Assembly (NCBI GenBank): GCA_021399445.1 | Contig: JAJTUQ010000004.1 | Span: forward strand, 4,588,001-4,652,000 | Reading direction: 5' to 3' | Source: Xylogone sp. PMI_703 | Lineage: Eukaryota; Ascomycota; Leotiomycetes | DNA: 64,000 nucleotides | Shown here: piece by piece, positions 12,051-24,046 of the stretch | How positions within the stretch are numbered: the stretch's first letter is position 1 | Layout: each line of letters opens with the position of its first letter | Made by a program: the position numbers and the translations under genes | Notes under the pieces: model-generated | What the model saw: only the letters and a program-made list of their open reading frames with translations | What the model was told of the DNA's origin: nothing | Databases searched by the model: none

Positions 12051-12281
12051 TCTATCGTAAGTCGTCACCGCATTGCTAGTGGAGGACAGTCTTTGAAGAG
12101 ACTGGGAGGCTCGGGAGGTTAGAGTGATGAATTTCTCCAGTAGAATTTAGGCGAGGCGCAAGGCGTCGATGCCGCTAAATTTCTCGTCAGCCTTGTCTTC
12201 GCCCCTCCAAAGCTGAGAAAGTTCAGAAAGGCAAGCAACCTTCAACTATCAACTTTCATCAAACCTGGGGTCATTTTCATC
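12051..12281. promoter_or_regulatory. Shared bidirectional promoter REX4 / ESA1
   Basis: Only about 230 bp separate the divergent start codons of REX4 (minus) and ESA1 (plus), so both promoters must lie here. No canonical TATA box or named motif stands out. Confidence 0.6.
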
Positions 12282-14022
12282 ATGACATCGGGGACAAAGA
12301 ATCAGGAGGTGGCCGTGGGGTCACCTGCGCCAAAACAGAAAAGCAAGGCAACTATCGACACCTTGAGGTGAGTGTTTTCTTAACGCGACGTTGTTGCGAC
12401 CGACTGACGTTCGCCACAGGATAGGATGTATTGCTATGGTAGAGAAGGTCAGCCTCGTCTCGTTTGTACTTCCCTCAACCGTGTATTCTGCACAACGCAA
12501 GTGAATGTTTAGATTTGCGGCGGCAGAGCAGGAAACCCACGGGAATAAATATTAACAATGTTGTCTATAGGAGGGCCAGCCCCGGCGCGCCGAGATTCTG
12601 AGCATAAAAGAAACCAAAAGTGGTCGACAGTTCTACTGCAACTTCGACAACTTTAACAAACGACTGGATGAATGGGTCCCAGCTGCTCGCATTGATTTTG
12701 ATCAAGAGGTAGAATGGCCAAATCCAGAAAAGCCTAAGGAAGCCAAGAAGTCTGCACCTCCGCTACCAAAGAAAGTCTCCATGATAAAGAAGGGCCAGAA
12801 ACGCGCAAGTTCCACAAGAGAAGGCTCAATCGCATCGGAAGGAGGTACTCCAAGCCAGTGGACTGGTATGCCCATCCTAGATTGCACGAGTAGCATCGCT
12901 AACATAATCGCAGAGTTTGCAGATTCTCAAAAAGATACTCCCGACGCTGATGGTGATGAGAAAATGACAATGTCGCTCGATCTAGACGCAACCCCTCTAC
13001 CAGAAGACGAAGATGCCATGGACGTTGATGAGGTAGCTACTGAAGCTGAAATTGCCAAAGGAGAGCCACCAGAACAATTCAGCCGAGAAGAGGAAATTGA
13101 AAAGCTAAGAACCGGAGGATCAATGACCCAGAACCAAACTGAGATATCACGAATTCGGAATATTTCAAAAGTCCAATTCGGAAAATACGACCTTTATCCT
13201 TGGTATTTCTCTCCTTACCCTGAAATATTCACCCAAGAAGATCTGATCTTCATCTGCGAGTTCTGCCTCTCCTACTACGGTGACCCGAAGTCGTTCACGC
13301 GACACAGAAAGAAGTGCACCTTGCAACATCCACCTGGAAATGAGATCTACCGTGATGACTATGTCTCTTTCTTTGAGATAGATGGTCGTCGTCAAAGAAC
13401 CTGGTGCCGGAATCTTTGTCTTCTGTCAAAGATGTTCTTAGATCACAAGACACTGTATTATGACGTCGACCCCTTCCTTTTCTATGTCATGACCAGTAGG
13501 GACGAAAAAGGCTGCCATCTTGTCGGATACTTCTCCAAGGAAAAAGAAAGTGCGGATGGGTACAACGTAGCCTGTATTCTGACGCTGCCGCAGTTCCAAC
13601 GGAAAGGATATGGTCGGCTGCTGATTCAGTTCTCATACGAACTCTCCAAGATTGAAGGAAAACTGGGATCACCTGAAAAGCCACTTTCAGATTTGGGTCT
13701 TCTCAGTTATAGGAAGTATTGGACGGAGAATCTGGTCGAAATACTCCTGGAATACAATGAGCGAGATGAGAGATGCAGTATTGATGCTCTAGCTGCTCAT
13801 CTGGCAATGACACCGGCGGATGTAGAGCACACATTGCAAGCTCTGAAGATGCAAGTTTACCACAAGGGAGAACACAAGCTGGTGCTGCCAGCCAAGCTCA
13901 TTGCGCAACACAATGCTATGAAGGAAAAGGAGAAGACCAGACCAAAGCCAAAGATTGACCCAGCGCGAATCCAGTGGAAGCCTCCCACCTTTAACGCAAG
14001 CAACCGAACTTGGGGATGGTAA
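12282..14022 (+). CDS. ESA1: Histone acetyltransferase ESA1 (MYST family)
   Basis: ESA1 is the catalytic subunit of NuA4, which acetylates histone H4 and H2A in chromatin. Exons are 12282-12367, 12420-12447 (28 bp), 12571-12865 and 12914-14022, giving 505 residues. A tudor-knot chromodomain lies early ([18 protein letters not shown]). The MYST core starts with the C2HC finger [10 protein letters not shown]...HRKKC. It then has the autoacetylation-loop lysine in [16 protein letters not shown], the cysteine in NVACILTLP, the acetyl-CoA loop QRKGYGRLL, and the catalytic glutamate in [14 protein letters not shown]. The third intron is 48 bp, a multiple of three without a stop, so its retention would add 16 residues. 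Its donor GTATGC, CGCTAAC branch site and CGCAG acceptor argue that it is a true intron. Confidence 0.94.
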
Positions 14023-14409
14023 AATGCTGACCCATAAATTCTACGTATATATCGAATTGTATCTGGCGTTTGGAGGGTTTGGGCTGGGGCGTTATCATAT
14101 GTAAGAATAGTACTGGAATTGAACTGTATACTAGGACACAATAAACACGGCGATACGCCAGTAGATAATGCTAGCCATTGAAATAATTGAGATTACTACA
14201 AAAGTGAATTGCATATTAATTATGTATGACCGAGGCTCTAACTTTTTTTCATCGATGCATAGCAGCATTAAACTCTTTAACCTATTAAAACTATCGAGAG
14301 TGAATCAAGCTTTCCAGCTCATCAAAGAAGGGTCTAAACATAGCGACACCAATCGTGTCATAAAACTTTCATACCGGGTATTCGTCTTTTTCTCTTTTCA
14401 TTTTTAACT
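14023..14409. other. Convergent 3' spacer
   Basis: This is a 387-bp AT-rich spacer between the 3' ends of ESA1 and the F-box-like gene. It presumably holds both polyadenylation regions; no gene is seen. Confidence 0.6.
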
Positions 14410-15303
14410 TCATATTCGTAAATGATACGGTGTTTCTCTTGACCACAGAGAGAGAGATCCAACAAGCTCCTCTGGGGTCGTCGTCCATTCAATCCAGATC
14501 TGCATTATATTAGTCCAAGCCCGGAATGTAACAAGCTCAGTACCACACGTCACTCCTCTCAAACAAGCAATCTAACCAGCTAGAAAAACGAAGGAAAGTA
14601 ACGCAGCACTCATAAAGAAAAGAAAGAGGCGCAAAAACAGCAAAATAAAGCTCACCTGCGCCTTCCTCCCCGCAGCCCTCGTAGCAACCTTCCCAATCCT
14701 CCTCTCAAACACCTTCTTCGGCGCATACATCAAATCGGGTGTATAAAAGCACTCCACCAGAACCTCCACCCCGCGCTTCGCAACCCCCAGCAACGGCTCG
14801 AGGGAATCGCACCTTTCGGGCAAGAACCCACTCATGCAGACCTTGATCTCCAGGTGCCTCAGCTTCTCGCACGCCGAGCCCAGGAACAGCGCCAACCCAC
14901 CCAGCACCCTCGGCCGCGCCCACTCGCTGGTGCGCGTGCTGCTCACGCTGACGGTCACCTCGCGGGCGTGCCTGCACAGCTCGCGGCCCTTGACGAGCGC
15001 GGCCTCGCGGCGCCACTTGGAGATCAGGTCTTCCCAGGGCTCCTCGTAGGCGCGGATCTCCATCCAGGCGACGGCGGAGATGGCGGGGATGACCTCGTCG
15101 TAGATCTGCTTGCAGGTGAAGAGCAGGGGGAAGGAATCGATGTTTCGGGACGTGATTCCACCAGGGTGGATCTCGAGATCTGGGACGTGGTGGGTGTGTG
15201 GTTTGTCACGTGATAGGAGCCATGTGAAGGCGTAGATGGCGTTGCGGATCTCGCCGGGGAGAGTGAGGAGGGTGATGGTGGAGGAAGTAGTGGGTGTTTT
15301 CAT
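14410..15303 (-). CDS. F-box/2EXR-like fungal protein, GC-rich
   Basis: This is a fungal protein of the group beginning with an LPxEIRxxIY motif followed by a CKQIYDEV motif (F-box/2EXR-like). Such proteins are numerous in Pezizomycotina and mostly uncharacterised. Exon 1 is 14656-15303 and exon 2 is 14410-14499, joined through a 156-bp intron (donor GTGAGC) to end IWIEWTTTPEEL...; unspliced reading would give a spurious hydrophobic tail. The start is the ATG at 15303, just before TLLTLPGEIRNAIY; the frame is open to 15528 but that part is low-complexity Pro-rich. The body is GC-rich with G/C-ending codons, unlike its neighbours. The domain suggests protein interaction; the partner is unknown. 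Confidence 0.6.
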
Positions 15304-16770
15304 TGAAGCTGGGAGTGGTGGTGACGGGTGAGGAGGGCGACAGTCATTTGTTCTGTGGAATGGAAGAGGGTAGCTATTGGGCGGGAGAATGGTTGAGAGA
15401 AATTCGAGAGGGTTGATTCTCTCAGATGGGAGAATGCGGGTTGGCGGTGGTGGTGAGCTTTTGGAAATAACCGCGGGCAAATCAGTGGTTTTGATTCTAT
15501 AACAGAGTGAGGGTGGCAGTTCGAGCAACTGGCAATTGCACAGAGCAGTTTATCTCATTCGTAGGGTTCGACATGTGGAGGAGCGGTATTTAGAAGCGTT
15601 GTCAGAGGGCTGCGGAGGCTCGATATGTGAGAGTGATAACGTTCAGAGTACGTACCTTGTTAGGCGCGCTCCGGATTACTGTAAATCGACATCGGCTATT
15701 ATTCGCTGTGTCAACTCTTTGCACTGCACAGTCGACTTTTTGCAAGTATGGGATCAAGTTCATTGGTTTGGTGATTTGAGCTCAGTAACGGATATTCTTC
15801 TTTCCCATTAAGAACTCTAATTACAACTTTCAAGGATTCGTACGGACAGTAACAGCATCGATTCTTCTGTCCGTTGCATGCTTAGCTAAGCCAAGCTTCG
15901 GGCAACCCCGCAAATTGCCCAAAGGAGTAGAGAGCTAAGCTAAAGGGCATAAGTACACAGTAATTACAGGCAAGTCAACAGAGCTCCAATTGACTAACCA
16001 CAGTGCATCCGGATTATTTTTGCCTTTGTACCTTCGTCATATTCAGCCTTATGTTTCAGTCATGTATCTATCCGAATCTACAGCACTCTTGATAAGACCA
16101 AGTCATACAGACAAAGACACCAGTCAAACCGACCCTCATAATTGCAACAGAAATAGGATGAATAACGAAGAAATTAGCCCAAGCTAAACCGAGGATGTCG
16201 ATTCATCTTGTGTGGATGCGTCGTTAGCATCCACACGTGACCTGAGCTGTTCCGCAATCTTCCTGCATGAACCGTAGGGTACCGAGATGACTTGCCTGAT
16301 GATCAAATTATGCACACTCCCTTGCTGTAGCCTTGAAAAAAAAAGTACCGGTACATACACTGAGATAGCATCAGAGCAAACTCGCACACTTGAAGATGTA
16401 AACAAAACTAGATTGCTTCATGATAATATAAGAGGGATATCTTGCGTCATAATCAAGCAAATCAATCAATCAACCACAAAAAGGTAAACATGACAACTAT
16501 CGCAAAACATCAACGCCAAGCCAGCGAAAGCAGAACTGTACAGCAGTAGCCCCCATTCTAACAACCCAACAAGAAGCGCCTTTTTCATTCTACCCATGAC
16601 TCGGTATGACATTGCAGATAAGATACGTAGATCCAAAATAGATTTCATATTTGGTGTCGGAGTCCCATCGTCGAGATTCCATCAAGCGGTGAAATAAAAT
16701 TTCTCGTGTGCGTGCAATGTGTGTGTGTATCGAAAAAATCGTTATCGTCATCGTCATCGTTATCGTTGAT
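15304..16770. other. Intergenic spacer, no gene seen
   Basis: This 1.5-kb region contains the promoter of the F-box-like gene and the 3' flank of the small membrane protein. A TCGTYA microsatellite lies at its right edge. I could not support any open frame here. Confidence 0.55.
16741..16767. repeat. Hexanucleotide microsatellite (ATCGTY)n
   Basis: About five tandem ATCGTT/ATCGTC units lie just beyond the stop codon of the small membrane protein, in its likely 3' UTR. Confidence 0.8.
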
Positions 16771-17130
16771 TTAGATGCCACCGCCTGAGTAAAAATATCA
16801 GCCAGCTGCTTCTTTCTATTTCTATTCCTTTCTCTCGAATGGACCACTCACCACTCCGTCCCGGCACCACGAAGAAATTCGGCGCGCTGGCCTTCTTCGC
16901 TGCCTCGCTGCGCTGCATGACCGCCCGCCATTTCAAGCCGAAATACACACCGCTGCCGGCGATGAAGGTGAAGAGGAGGAGAGGCATTCTCGGCTGCCGA
17001 CTGATTGTAGAGATAACTCGTTAGTATAGAAATTGTTTTCTGAGTGTGTGAAATTATACGAAGATGCCACGGTGAGAAGTGGAAGGAGAGGGTAAACTTA
17101 CGACAGCCCAGATCGTGGAGCAACCGCCAT
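16771..17130 (-). CDS. Small single-pass membrane protein, 63 residues
   Basis: This tiny spliced gene has exons 17102-17130, 16852-17000 and 16771-16784, all joined in frame. A short basic N-terminus is followed by one hydrophobic segment (PLLLFTFIAGSGVYFGL), then a charged helix (RAVMQRSEAAKKA), and it ends in GRSGGGI. Other ascomycetes appear to have similar short proteins with the same kind of RSGGGI end, but this is from memory and unverified. The layout suggests a mitochondrial inner-membrane microprotein. The final exon codes only four residues plus the stop, yet its acceptor gives a sensible ending, which supports the model. Function is unknown. Confidence 0.72.
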
Positions 17131-17854
17131 GGTGATAAGGATTTTGTGTACTGCTGACTATCTGCAAGAGGAAGCTTGGACTAGATGTCTCAGCTGATTG
17201 TGCGAGCGTCAAAGAGCTGGTGAATAATCCTACTACTTGAAATAGAGAGCTCGAGAGAAGAAGAGGGAAAGAAGGAAGCTTCGAAGCTCTGGGCTGGGGT
17301 TGCCTGCCGTTTTATTGGGCAAACACAAGCAGGCAGCTGGGGACACCTGAGTGGCGTGGTCACGGTGGTCTTCCGGGTGCGGGCAAAGCTTGGGAGAAAA
17401 GGGCACGCGAGCTCCCCCGTACAGAGTACCACAGTGCTGCAGCGTTCGTTTGCCGTGCAGTTCCGTACCAGCGACCGATAGGGCACCCAAGGCCTCGGTA
17501 ATTCCCCACGTTTCTGGTGCGGATCGGGTCTGGGCTGCCGTCAGCGGGGCTCTGGCGAGCCTGGAGAGGCCTAGAACTTCGGGGTGTGCTGCTGAAGTAC
17601 AGGTACGGGTACTGTGGTACATTATTTTGCACGCTTAGTCTCGGTATGAAGCGGTATTACAGCTGAGGTTATATCGAGATTCTTCACACCTATGCTAGCT
17701 TGAAATATATCAAGATCTATATGCTCTCAGACGCTTCTTATAATCTAACGAAACAGGACCAAAATCTCTAAAGTGATCTATTACTTTTGGCTAAAGTCAA
17801 ATATCGCTCCCTTTATCCACCCCATACACTCACGCGGCTCTCAATAAAAGCTTA
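17131..17854. other. Promoter region, fairly GC-rich
   Basis: This 724-bp spacer lies between the small membrane protein start and the 3' end of the FAD monooxygenase. Overlapping open frames at 17233-17638 on both strands are low-complexity and have no supported splice partners; I regard them as non-coding. Confidence 0.5.
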
Positions 17855-19322
17855 TTAACTCTCCAGGGTCTGAAAAGGTTCTCGCAACAGCTTATCATAT
17901 CTCATAGCAATAGCTTCAGCATCAGGCCACGACGCAGCTATATCGATATCCCGCTGTTTACACAATGCGGGGTCCGTGATCACTCTCCGAGTCCCTTGCG
18001 CTCGAGCTCCTTTCACCAACTCCGTGGTTCTCGGATGTCGTTTCTCAGCGAATGGGCGGAAAATATCATTGCATAAATTCGGCCCAAGCACGGCGGATGA
18101 TTGCTCAAAGTCATCGCTCCCCGGGATCAGCGATGGCATGGAGTGGCAGAGATTGAAACAATCCTCACTGTGATGGTTAGAAATCGGCGTTGAGGGTCTA
18201 AAGACGAATTGATCTGGCAGGGTTTACTCACAGTGCTTGATTCGCTCCTTGTCCGAGATGAGGACTAGTTGGATGGGCGGCATCTCCAATTAGTACGCAT
18301 CGTTCCGAGTACCACTGCGAGGGAAGTAGTTCATCGCGATCGAAGATCCCGTATTTCACTAGCCGCTCTGGAGAAGTCACTATCTCGATAACCGAAGGGT
18401 CCCATCCCTCAAGCATGACCAAGAGTTTTTGAAGTTGTGTTTCACGTTGGCTCTGGCTGTAGAGTCGCCAAGTCTCTGCTTCTTGCACCGATTCTGGCGT
18501 GGTAATTGCCCACGAGGTATGTGTCTTGGATACGGGATATGCCACAATGTGTATGCCTTCTCCATACCAATTTCGAAGACTGGGCATGGTCTTGAGTGCC
18601 TCTGGTGTTTTGGAAATTCCTGCTGTCTATCCCAGCTTTAGAGTCATGGATTGTAAATTAGGGTATTTGGTCATACCTGTACGAGGCCTGCATAGATTGG
18701 TGCACCCTCAATTATTCCCTGGTTCTTCAAAAGTATTCTTCGCGATGCTGCCTTGATTCCATCACAGCCAACCAAGAAAGAACCGGTCACAGAACGATTA
18801 CCATTGAAGATTGCAGTCACTGACTCTTTGGACTCTTCAATGTCGATTAATTCCCAGCCCTCTCGGACTTCAACTCCCTGATCAAGCAGCATCTTCTTCA
18901 TCATGAGATTCAGTGTAGTCCGCCTGATTCCTGCAGCTGGCTGTCGATACTTCTCTGGAAATATAGATGGAATATCTGATTGGCCGAGCGTCTCCCCAGT
19001 ACTCTTCCCATCCCAGATTCTTTTTAGGGGATTGGACTCGCTCTTGACATTATCTGCTAAACCGATAAGATCAAGAACTATCATGCTATCGGTGACACGT
19101 CAGCTTTCATTTCTTCTCGAAAATACGATATATGCAATTCTCTTTTCTTCTGAAATATCTGAAAGCTTACCCATTGGGCATAAGAAGCAAAGATGCTCCA
19201 GCGTCGCCTAGCTCTGAGACCTTTTCGAAGACTATCGGATGATATCCTTTACGCTTGTAGAGAATTGCTGCCACTGGACCCGCAATTCCACAGCCAACTA
19301 TGAGCACAGTAGGGGGTGTCAT
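17855..19322 (-). CDS. FAD-dependent aromatic-ring monooxygenase-like protein
   Basis: This is a class A flavoprotein monooxygenase (salicylate hydroxylase/UbiH-like), expected to hydroxylate a small aromatic or polyketide substrate with NAD(P)H and O2. Exons are 19171-19322, 18677-19085, 18232-18626 and 17855-18167, and all phases agree, giving 422 residues. The Rossmann GxGxxG motif lies at residues 9-14 (VGCGIAGP). The second FAD/NADPH motif is in LVGCDGIKAASR, and the flavin ribityl motif is in VLIGDAAHPTSPHLGQGANQAL. No signal peptide is visible. Substrate cannot be read from sequence. The neighbours include no biosynthetic core enzyme, so a catabolic or tailoring role is open. Confidence 0.87.
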
Positions 19323-20355
19323 TATGTCGAGCTACTTAGGAGAAGAACAAATATTTTTGTTGGTTATAGATAGCTCTAATCAAATTAAAAGAGAGTTGCT
19401 GAATCCCTTCACTATCTCCATGATCCTACGGACTCTGTCATGAAAACAATGGTTATTTTATATTCATTCTATAACTCATATCAAACCATAATGAGTCAGA
19501 GTGATATACCACCTACGTTAGGAGATTTTCTGCTGAAAGGAGCAAGCGCATTGCTTATTTGCAAGTCCGGTCTTCCAGGATTTTACGATATTGTGGGGGG
19601 AAAAGGATCATGTCCGATGGCTTCGGGCTTGGGATTAGACGATGTCCGATAGCATGTCCGATTGTTCCACAAATGCGAAAGATCGAAATAAGACTCTCGT
19701 TTTTAGATGAATGATGACTTCGCTTCCTTTTTATTATCCGATTCTTGAGTGCCCAGGGAGGGACAAATAGTGCTTTCACAATAATAATCCAAGATTTTTG
19801 ACAATAGTGATCCCTACCTGTAGGGTCTCCATATATAATAAAACATGGGTGTACATAGGCCAGCTTCGATGTTCAGTTAGCTCAACCCCTACTATGCAGT
19901 GACATATACTGAATTTATCTGTAACTGGTTTGTGATTAGTTAGGTTTTATTACACAAAGCAAATGAAAGTAATGTGGTTCCATTATTGAAAAAGAATCCG
20001 GTTGATATAAAGTAAAATATAGAGGTAATTGAAAGCTAATGGTTGGTCGTACGTTGGTTGGAATCATGATGTGTAACCCTAGTTCCGGAACTATCAGGGA
20101 GACCAACAATAATATGGTACAGTGCCCACTGGCAATTTTTGAATCTTGTGGATATCACTCCATGTAAATCAGAATATCAATATTAGTGTAAGTAATTTCA
20201 TAGAATGGCCTTCCTTGTGTAAATTGTGCTCTAGGATACCCCCAGGATAGACAATAAGCTGCACTTTCGTTTCCTTATAAATATGTTGCCTTCCCCCAGC
20301 TAACGTCGTACAAATGAAGAATATGAAATACCTTAAATATGCTGCCGAACAGGTA
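19323..20355. other. AT-rich spacer, no gene seen
   Basis: This is a 1-kb AT-rich region at the left edge of the gene-poor tract. It contains the promoter of the FAD monooxygenase. No supported gene, tRNA or transposon was found. Confidence 0.55.
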
Positions 20356-20751
20356 CTAATTGGTGCCGCCCTGAAAAGAGATCATAACATCATTCGTCCC
20401 ACAGCATCCTGAACCACCATCCTGAGCAGCAGCACAACCGAATTTTCCGTCCTTATTGGCCAGTTCGCCAGCACAGCCGTTTTGGCCAAAGTAGTCCATT
20501 GCCACATTCCCTGGGCTATTCACGATTTCTAGGCCGAATACTTGGTCACTCGTAAATGAGTTCATTGAGAAACAAGGCTGCTCAACCAAATCATAGCAGG
20601 TTGAAGCAACGAAATTGGCACAATTATTATCGGTGTATAAATTGATTTGCACAGTGTTATCCACATTGCATTGAGCACATGCAATCGTGGCATGGAGAGA
20701 AAATAAGAGTCCCATGCTGATTGTGTCTCGAAGGTTCATCTTGAGGCCCAT
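20356..20751 (-). CDS. Small secreted cysteine-rich protein
   Basis: This 131-residue single-exon protein begins with a signal peptide: a basic start, a hydrophobic core SMGLLFSLHATIACAQ and likely cleavage after Ala-Cys-Ala. The ATG at 20751 or the second one four codons later could start it. The mature part has eight cysteines, including a CC pair near the end (SGCCGTNDV), compatible with four disulfides. I recognise no named family. Size, secretion signal and isolation in an AT-rich, gene-poor stretch resemble candidate effectors or secreted small proteins of plant-associated fungi, but nothing shows such a role. Confidence 0.72.
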   Translation of the reverse strand: MGLKMNLRDTISMGLLFSLHATIACAQCNVDNTVQINLYTDNNCANFVASTCYDLVEQPCFSMNSFTSDQVFGLEIVNSPGNVAMDYFGQNGCAGELANKDGKFGCAAAQDGGSGCCGTNDVMISFQGGTN

Positions 20752-23700
20752 TGTGAATAATGTCGTTGTTATTATCGTTGTAGTTTCGTGTTGGTTTTTG
20801 AGGATTTCTCTATGTAGCTTGAAGATTTCCTCCGCCAGGAAGGAGGCAGATTTATAGAGAAATGCCTTGACATACAGCGATATTTATAGATAGACGACGC
20901 ATTGCATATCGACATTTCCTGTAGTTGAAGCCAACTATTCGGACATAGTGTGACGCAATCTGACACAGTCAGATGCAGTCGGATATAACCAGTCAGATAC
21001 AGTTTCTATTTAATACACCTCTATTTCTTAAAAGTAGCCAATAGGTTCTATGTACGGATGGGCATGCGAGGTTCGGACCGACAATTGTCGATCTGTCCAG
21101 CATATCAATCCTGATAACAAGATGAGTTGCGGTCAAAATTGGTGATTTTACAAGCCCACTTATTCTTTCTATCAAGTAGTGTTAAAGCTTATTTACTGAA
21201 ATGAAAAAGTCTCCCTATTCTCCATTGGTTGTTGTTTATTTAGGCACCGATATCAACTAAACACCAATATGTGGCATACAGTAGCTGCTCTTGTGATCAG
21301 TTCCTTGTTTTAAGACACATCTTACTTTCCTCCTTTTCGGACCTCTCGACTCCGAACTAGCAAAGAACACAGGCTGGCACTTATGATTATGTGAGGTATC
21401 ATGAATCAGCCCCGTGGTTACGCAACCACAGCAACTCAAAGGAACTGTGCTTATTCTACTATTTTCTCCTCCACCTCTCTTATTTCGCAAGTTTGCAGAT
21501 CAGTATGGCATTGAAAAACAAGTATGTCGTGTTTCGAAGTAATGGGTACGTAATACCACGGTGTGTCCTGAGGTACCATCATAGTCAATGCCGAGACGGC
21601 CATAAGAACCTGCATCTCGGAGGCTAAGCCTTGATTGACAGTGCTGTGACACATATGTGGAAATATGGATCAGTAAGTAGTTCCAAAGGTGTTTGCGTGT
21701 CGATATGGGAGAAGGTATTCTGTGATTAGAAGTCTCAGTGAATGGATGTAACAGACGATTTTCCTCCACTAACAGATAGCATCATTACTTATAGTGCCAA
21801 AGAAGAATAATTACCTGTGAATTTTGAAACTTCATGTGCCAGATATTACCTATGTTGCAATCTAGTATGGGAAATAAGGGCATGGCTAAGATAGCCATAT
21901 CTTTGGCAGTGCTCCTTATGTAGCACAAGCTCTATAATATCCATTGTAGTAATCCCCCTCCAGCTCAGCATTATCTCCGCAATCCCCTTTTGCCCTTCTA
22001 AAACCTGAAGATGCTGAAGATTGGTAGGACGAAGACAGCCGGCAAGCACAGCCCACTATTATGATATTCAGCTATCAGGGTTTCTACGTCTATGGATACA
22101 GTGGCTCCTACACGTAGTCCGAGTGACCAGGGGTCAGTTGATATTCCATCTTTGACTCTAGTTACTAATATATGCCAAATTGCTAATCTATCGTTATGCA
22201 TTTGCTGTACACCTGTAGTTATACTGCTCCAACAATATCTCAGTCTTCTTTCACTGCACACAACTGACACCTCGGGCCAAAATACTTTATTCTTCTACCA
22301 TCTAGATTTCCTTGGTAATATGATCTCCTCATAACCTTCCAGGCCACCACGCTGACGTTAACCGTTGTGGCACGTACGTGACTGAGATACCGGAAGAAAA
22401 CTAACTCCTGCCTGCTAGACAAATGTCCCAAGTTTATTTGTAACATTGTATAGGTGTAATTATATGTATACATCATTCAAGTTAGAAACAGTGTAGATGT
22501 ATTACCATTTATTGCTGATGTGGTTTAGTGTATTGAGTGTAGGGGAGATGCATATACCTCAGAAGTTTGTACATATATCTGGTAAGACCTACAGTGGCAG
22601 TAATACCGTTAAGTTACAACATAGATAAATTCTTGTATTCTGTCTGCTAGTAATCTGGGGAGATACATATATATTCCTCCTTAGTATACTTACTATACAG
22701 AGGCGCTAGACAATGTCGTATTTCTGATGCCAGAAGTCCATCCTACAACATCCTGGTATGGTTTGTATGTGTCCTTGCAGTCGTCTAGGTGCCCTTTTAG
22801 ATAGCAATTCCTTCGATTGGCACAACCTCTCCACATAGTGGTTCTATATATGAATGAGGTTTATGGGGCAACGTGAGATATCGTTCTGGGTTATTAGATT
22901 TACGGATGATATCTATGCTCTAAAAGTAGACAGGGATTATATCTCTCAATGTCGGAAATTTTGTATCCTTGACCCCTCGGAGAATTTATACACTTGAGTT
23001 TAAGCATGATGTGTTCACTGTATTTCCGAGTTTGGATGACTTCTCTTCACAATCCATTAATTATAACAGCTAGATGGTGAGCTATTAGTTCAGATCGTTC
23101 ATCTCAAGGCATAAGTTTTCCTATCCTTTCCAATGGCGATGGTGCCTTTCCTTTAAGGGACCCTCTCCTTCTTCACCCGCCGCTTTTAGAAATTATCAAT
23201 ACGAAGTGGTTTTGGGCGAGAGCGGCACTGATTATACACTATGGAGGGGTCTAGCGGACCCTGGGACCCTATTATGCAAAACATATGCACCGTCGATTGG
23301 TCGTCGATGCCTCACCGCTCTCCTCGGATGGCTCATACCGGTGGTCATTCACAGCTCGAACTCATGTCTTTCAATGACATTGCAGCAAGATAATGCGTTA
23401 ATCGCAACACACTGTATCGAAGGGACTCCATATCAGATCACCCTCTTGTTTTCAGCTAGCTGGCAAAAGACTCGCTGAAAACTCACCTGTAGCAGAATGT
23501 CGTGGTCTTCGGCTGCCTTGAAGTCGGCGGGATCGGGTACCTGATCATACGAGTTCCGGCTCATCCGTTCCTAGAGGGTTACCGGTGTTTCATCCCTCTT
23601 CTGAGCCAGAGCGAAGTCTGGTCCGGAGCTGACCTTATTCCGGTACCGGTGTCATTCGTCCATGCACCTTGTTCAGCTGAATGTTCCGAGGAGGGCGAAT

Positions 23701-24046
23701 GGTTGGATGGGGGAAAGTTACGAATACTTTAATAAGCTCTTAACTCGTTCGGTGCTCAGTTGGCTGCCCACACAAACCCTCATGCCACGGGATCTCCGGT
23801 GGTTGGACTAAAGGGTCCTGTGGCTGTAGCATCTGTTCAGCTAAGCCCATCTTAGACTCCACTTAACTGCATTGGAGTAAGGGGTGGGTGCAAAGCTTAT
23901 TATGCTTCGTGTTAAGGGACCCTTCAGGCGCATAAGAACCCCTCTACCCCTCCTTTCTTGCTCATAACTTTCATCATCGATTAGCTCTCCATACTACGAT
24001 CTCTATTCATATACCTATCAACTAATTATACTCGCCTTTTCTCAAA
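20752..24046. other. 3.3-kb gene-poor, AT-rich tract
   Basis: I found no supportable gene here. The left two-thirds (to about 23.1 kb) are AT-rich with frequent stops in all frames. The right third, about 23.15-23.96 kb, is more balanced in base composition but lacks a coherent spliced frame; it probably contains a long cipC promoter. An 11-bp word (TAAGGGACCCT) occurs near 23154 and 23914, which may be chance. Confidence 0.55.
23939..23951. promoter_or_regulatory. Two stress-response-element cores (CCCCT) upstream of cipC
   Basis: CCCCT occurs at 23939-23943 and 23947-23951, about 100 bp upstream of the cipC-like ATG. This is the reverse form of the AGGGG core bound by Msn2/4-type factors in fungi. 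CipC-like proteins are often stress induced, so the match is sensible but unproven. Confidence 0.4.

Noticed and set aside
14854..15213. 119-codon plus-strand frame opposite the GC-rich F-box-like gene
   Set aside because: It is explained as an antisense shadow of GC-rich codons; the minus strand carries the family motifs.
17233..17638. Overlapping open frames on both strands upstream of the small membrane protein
   Set aside because: They are low-complexity, lack splice partners and resemble no family; promoter or 5' UTR sequence is more likely.
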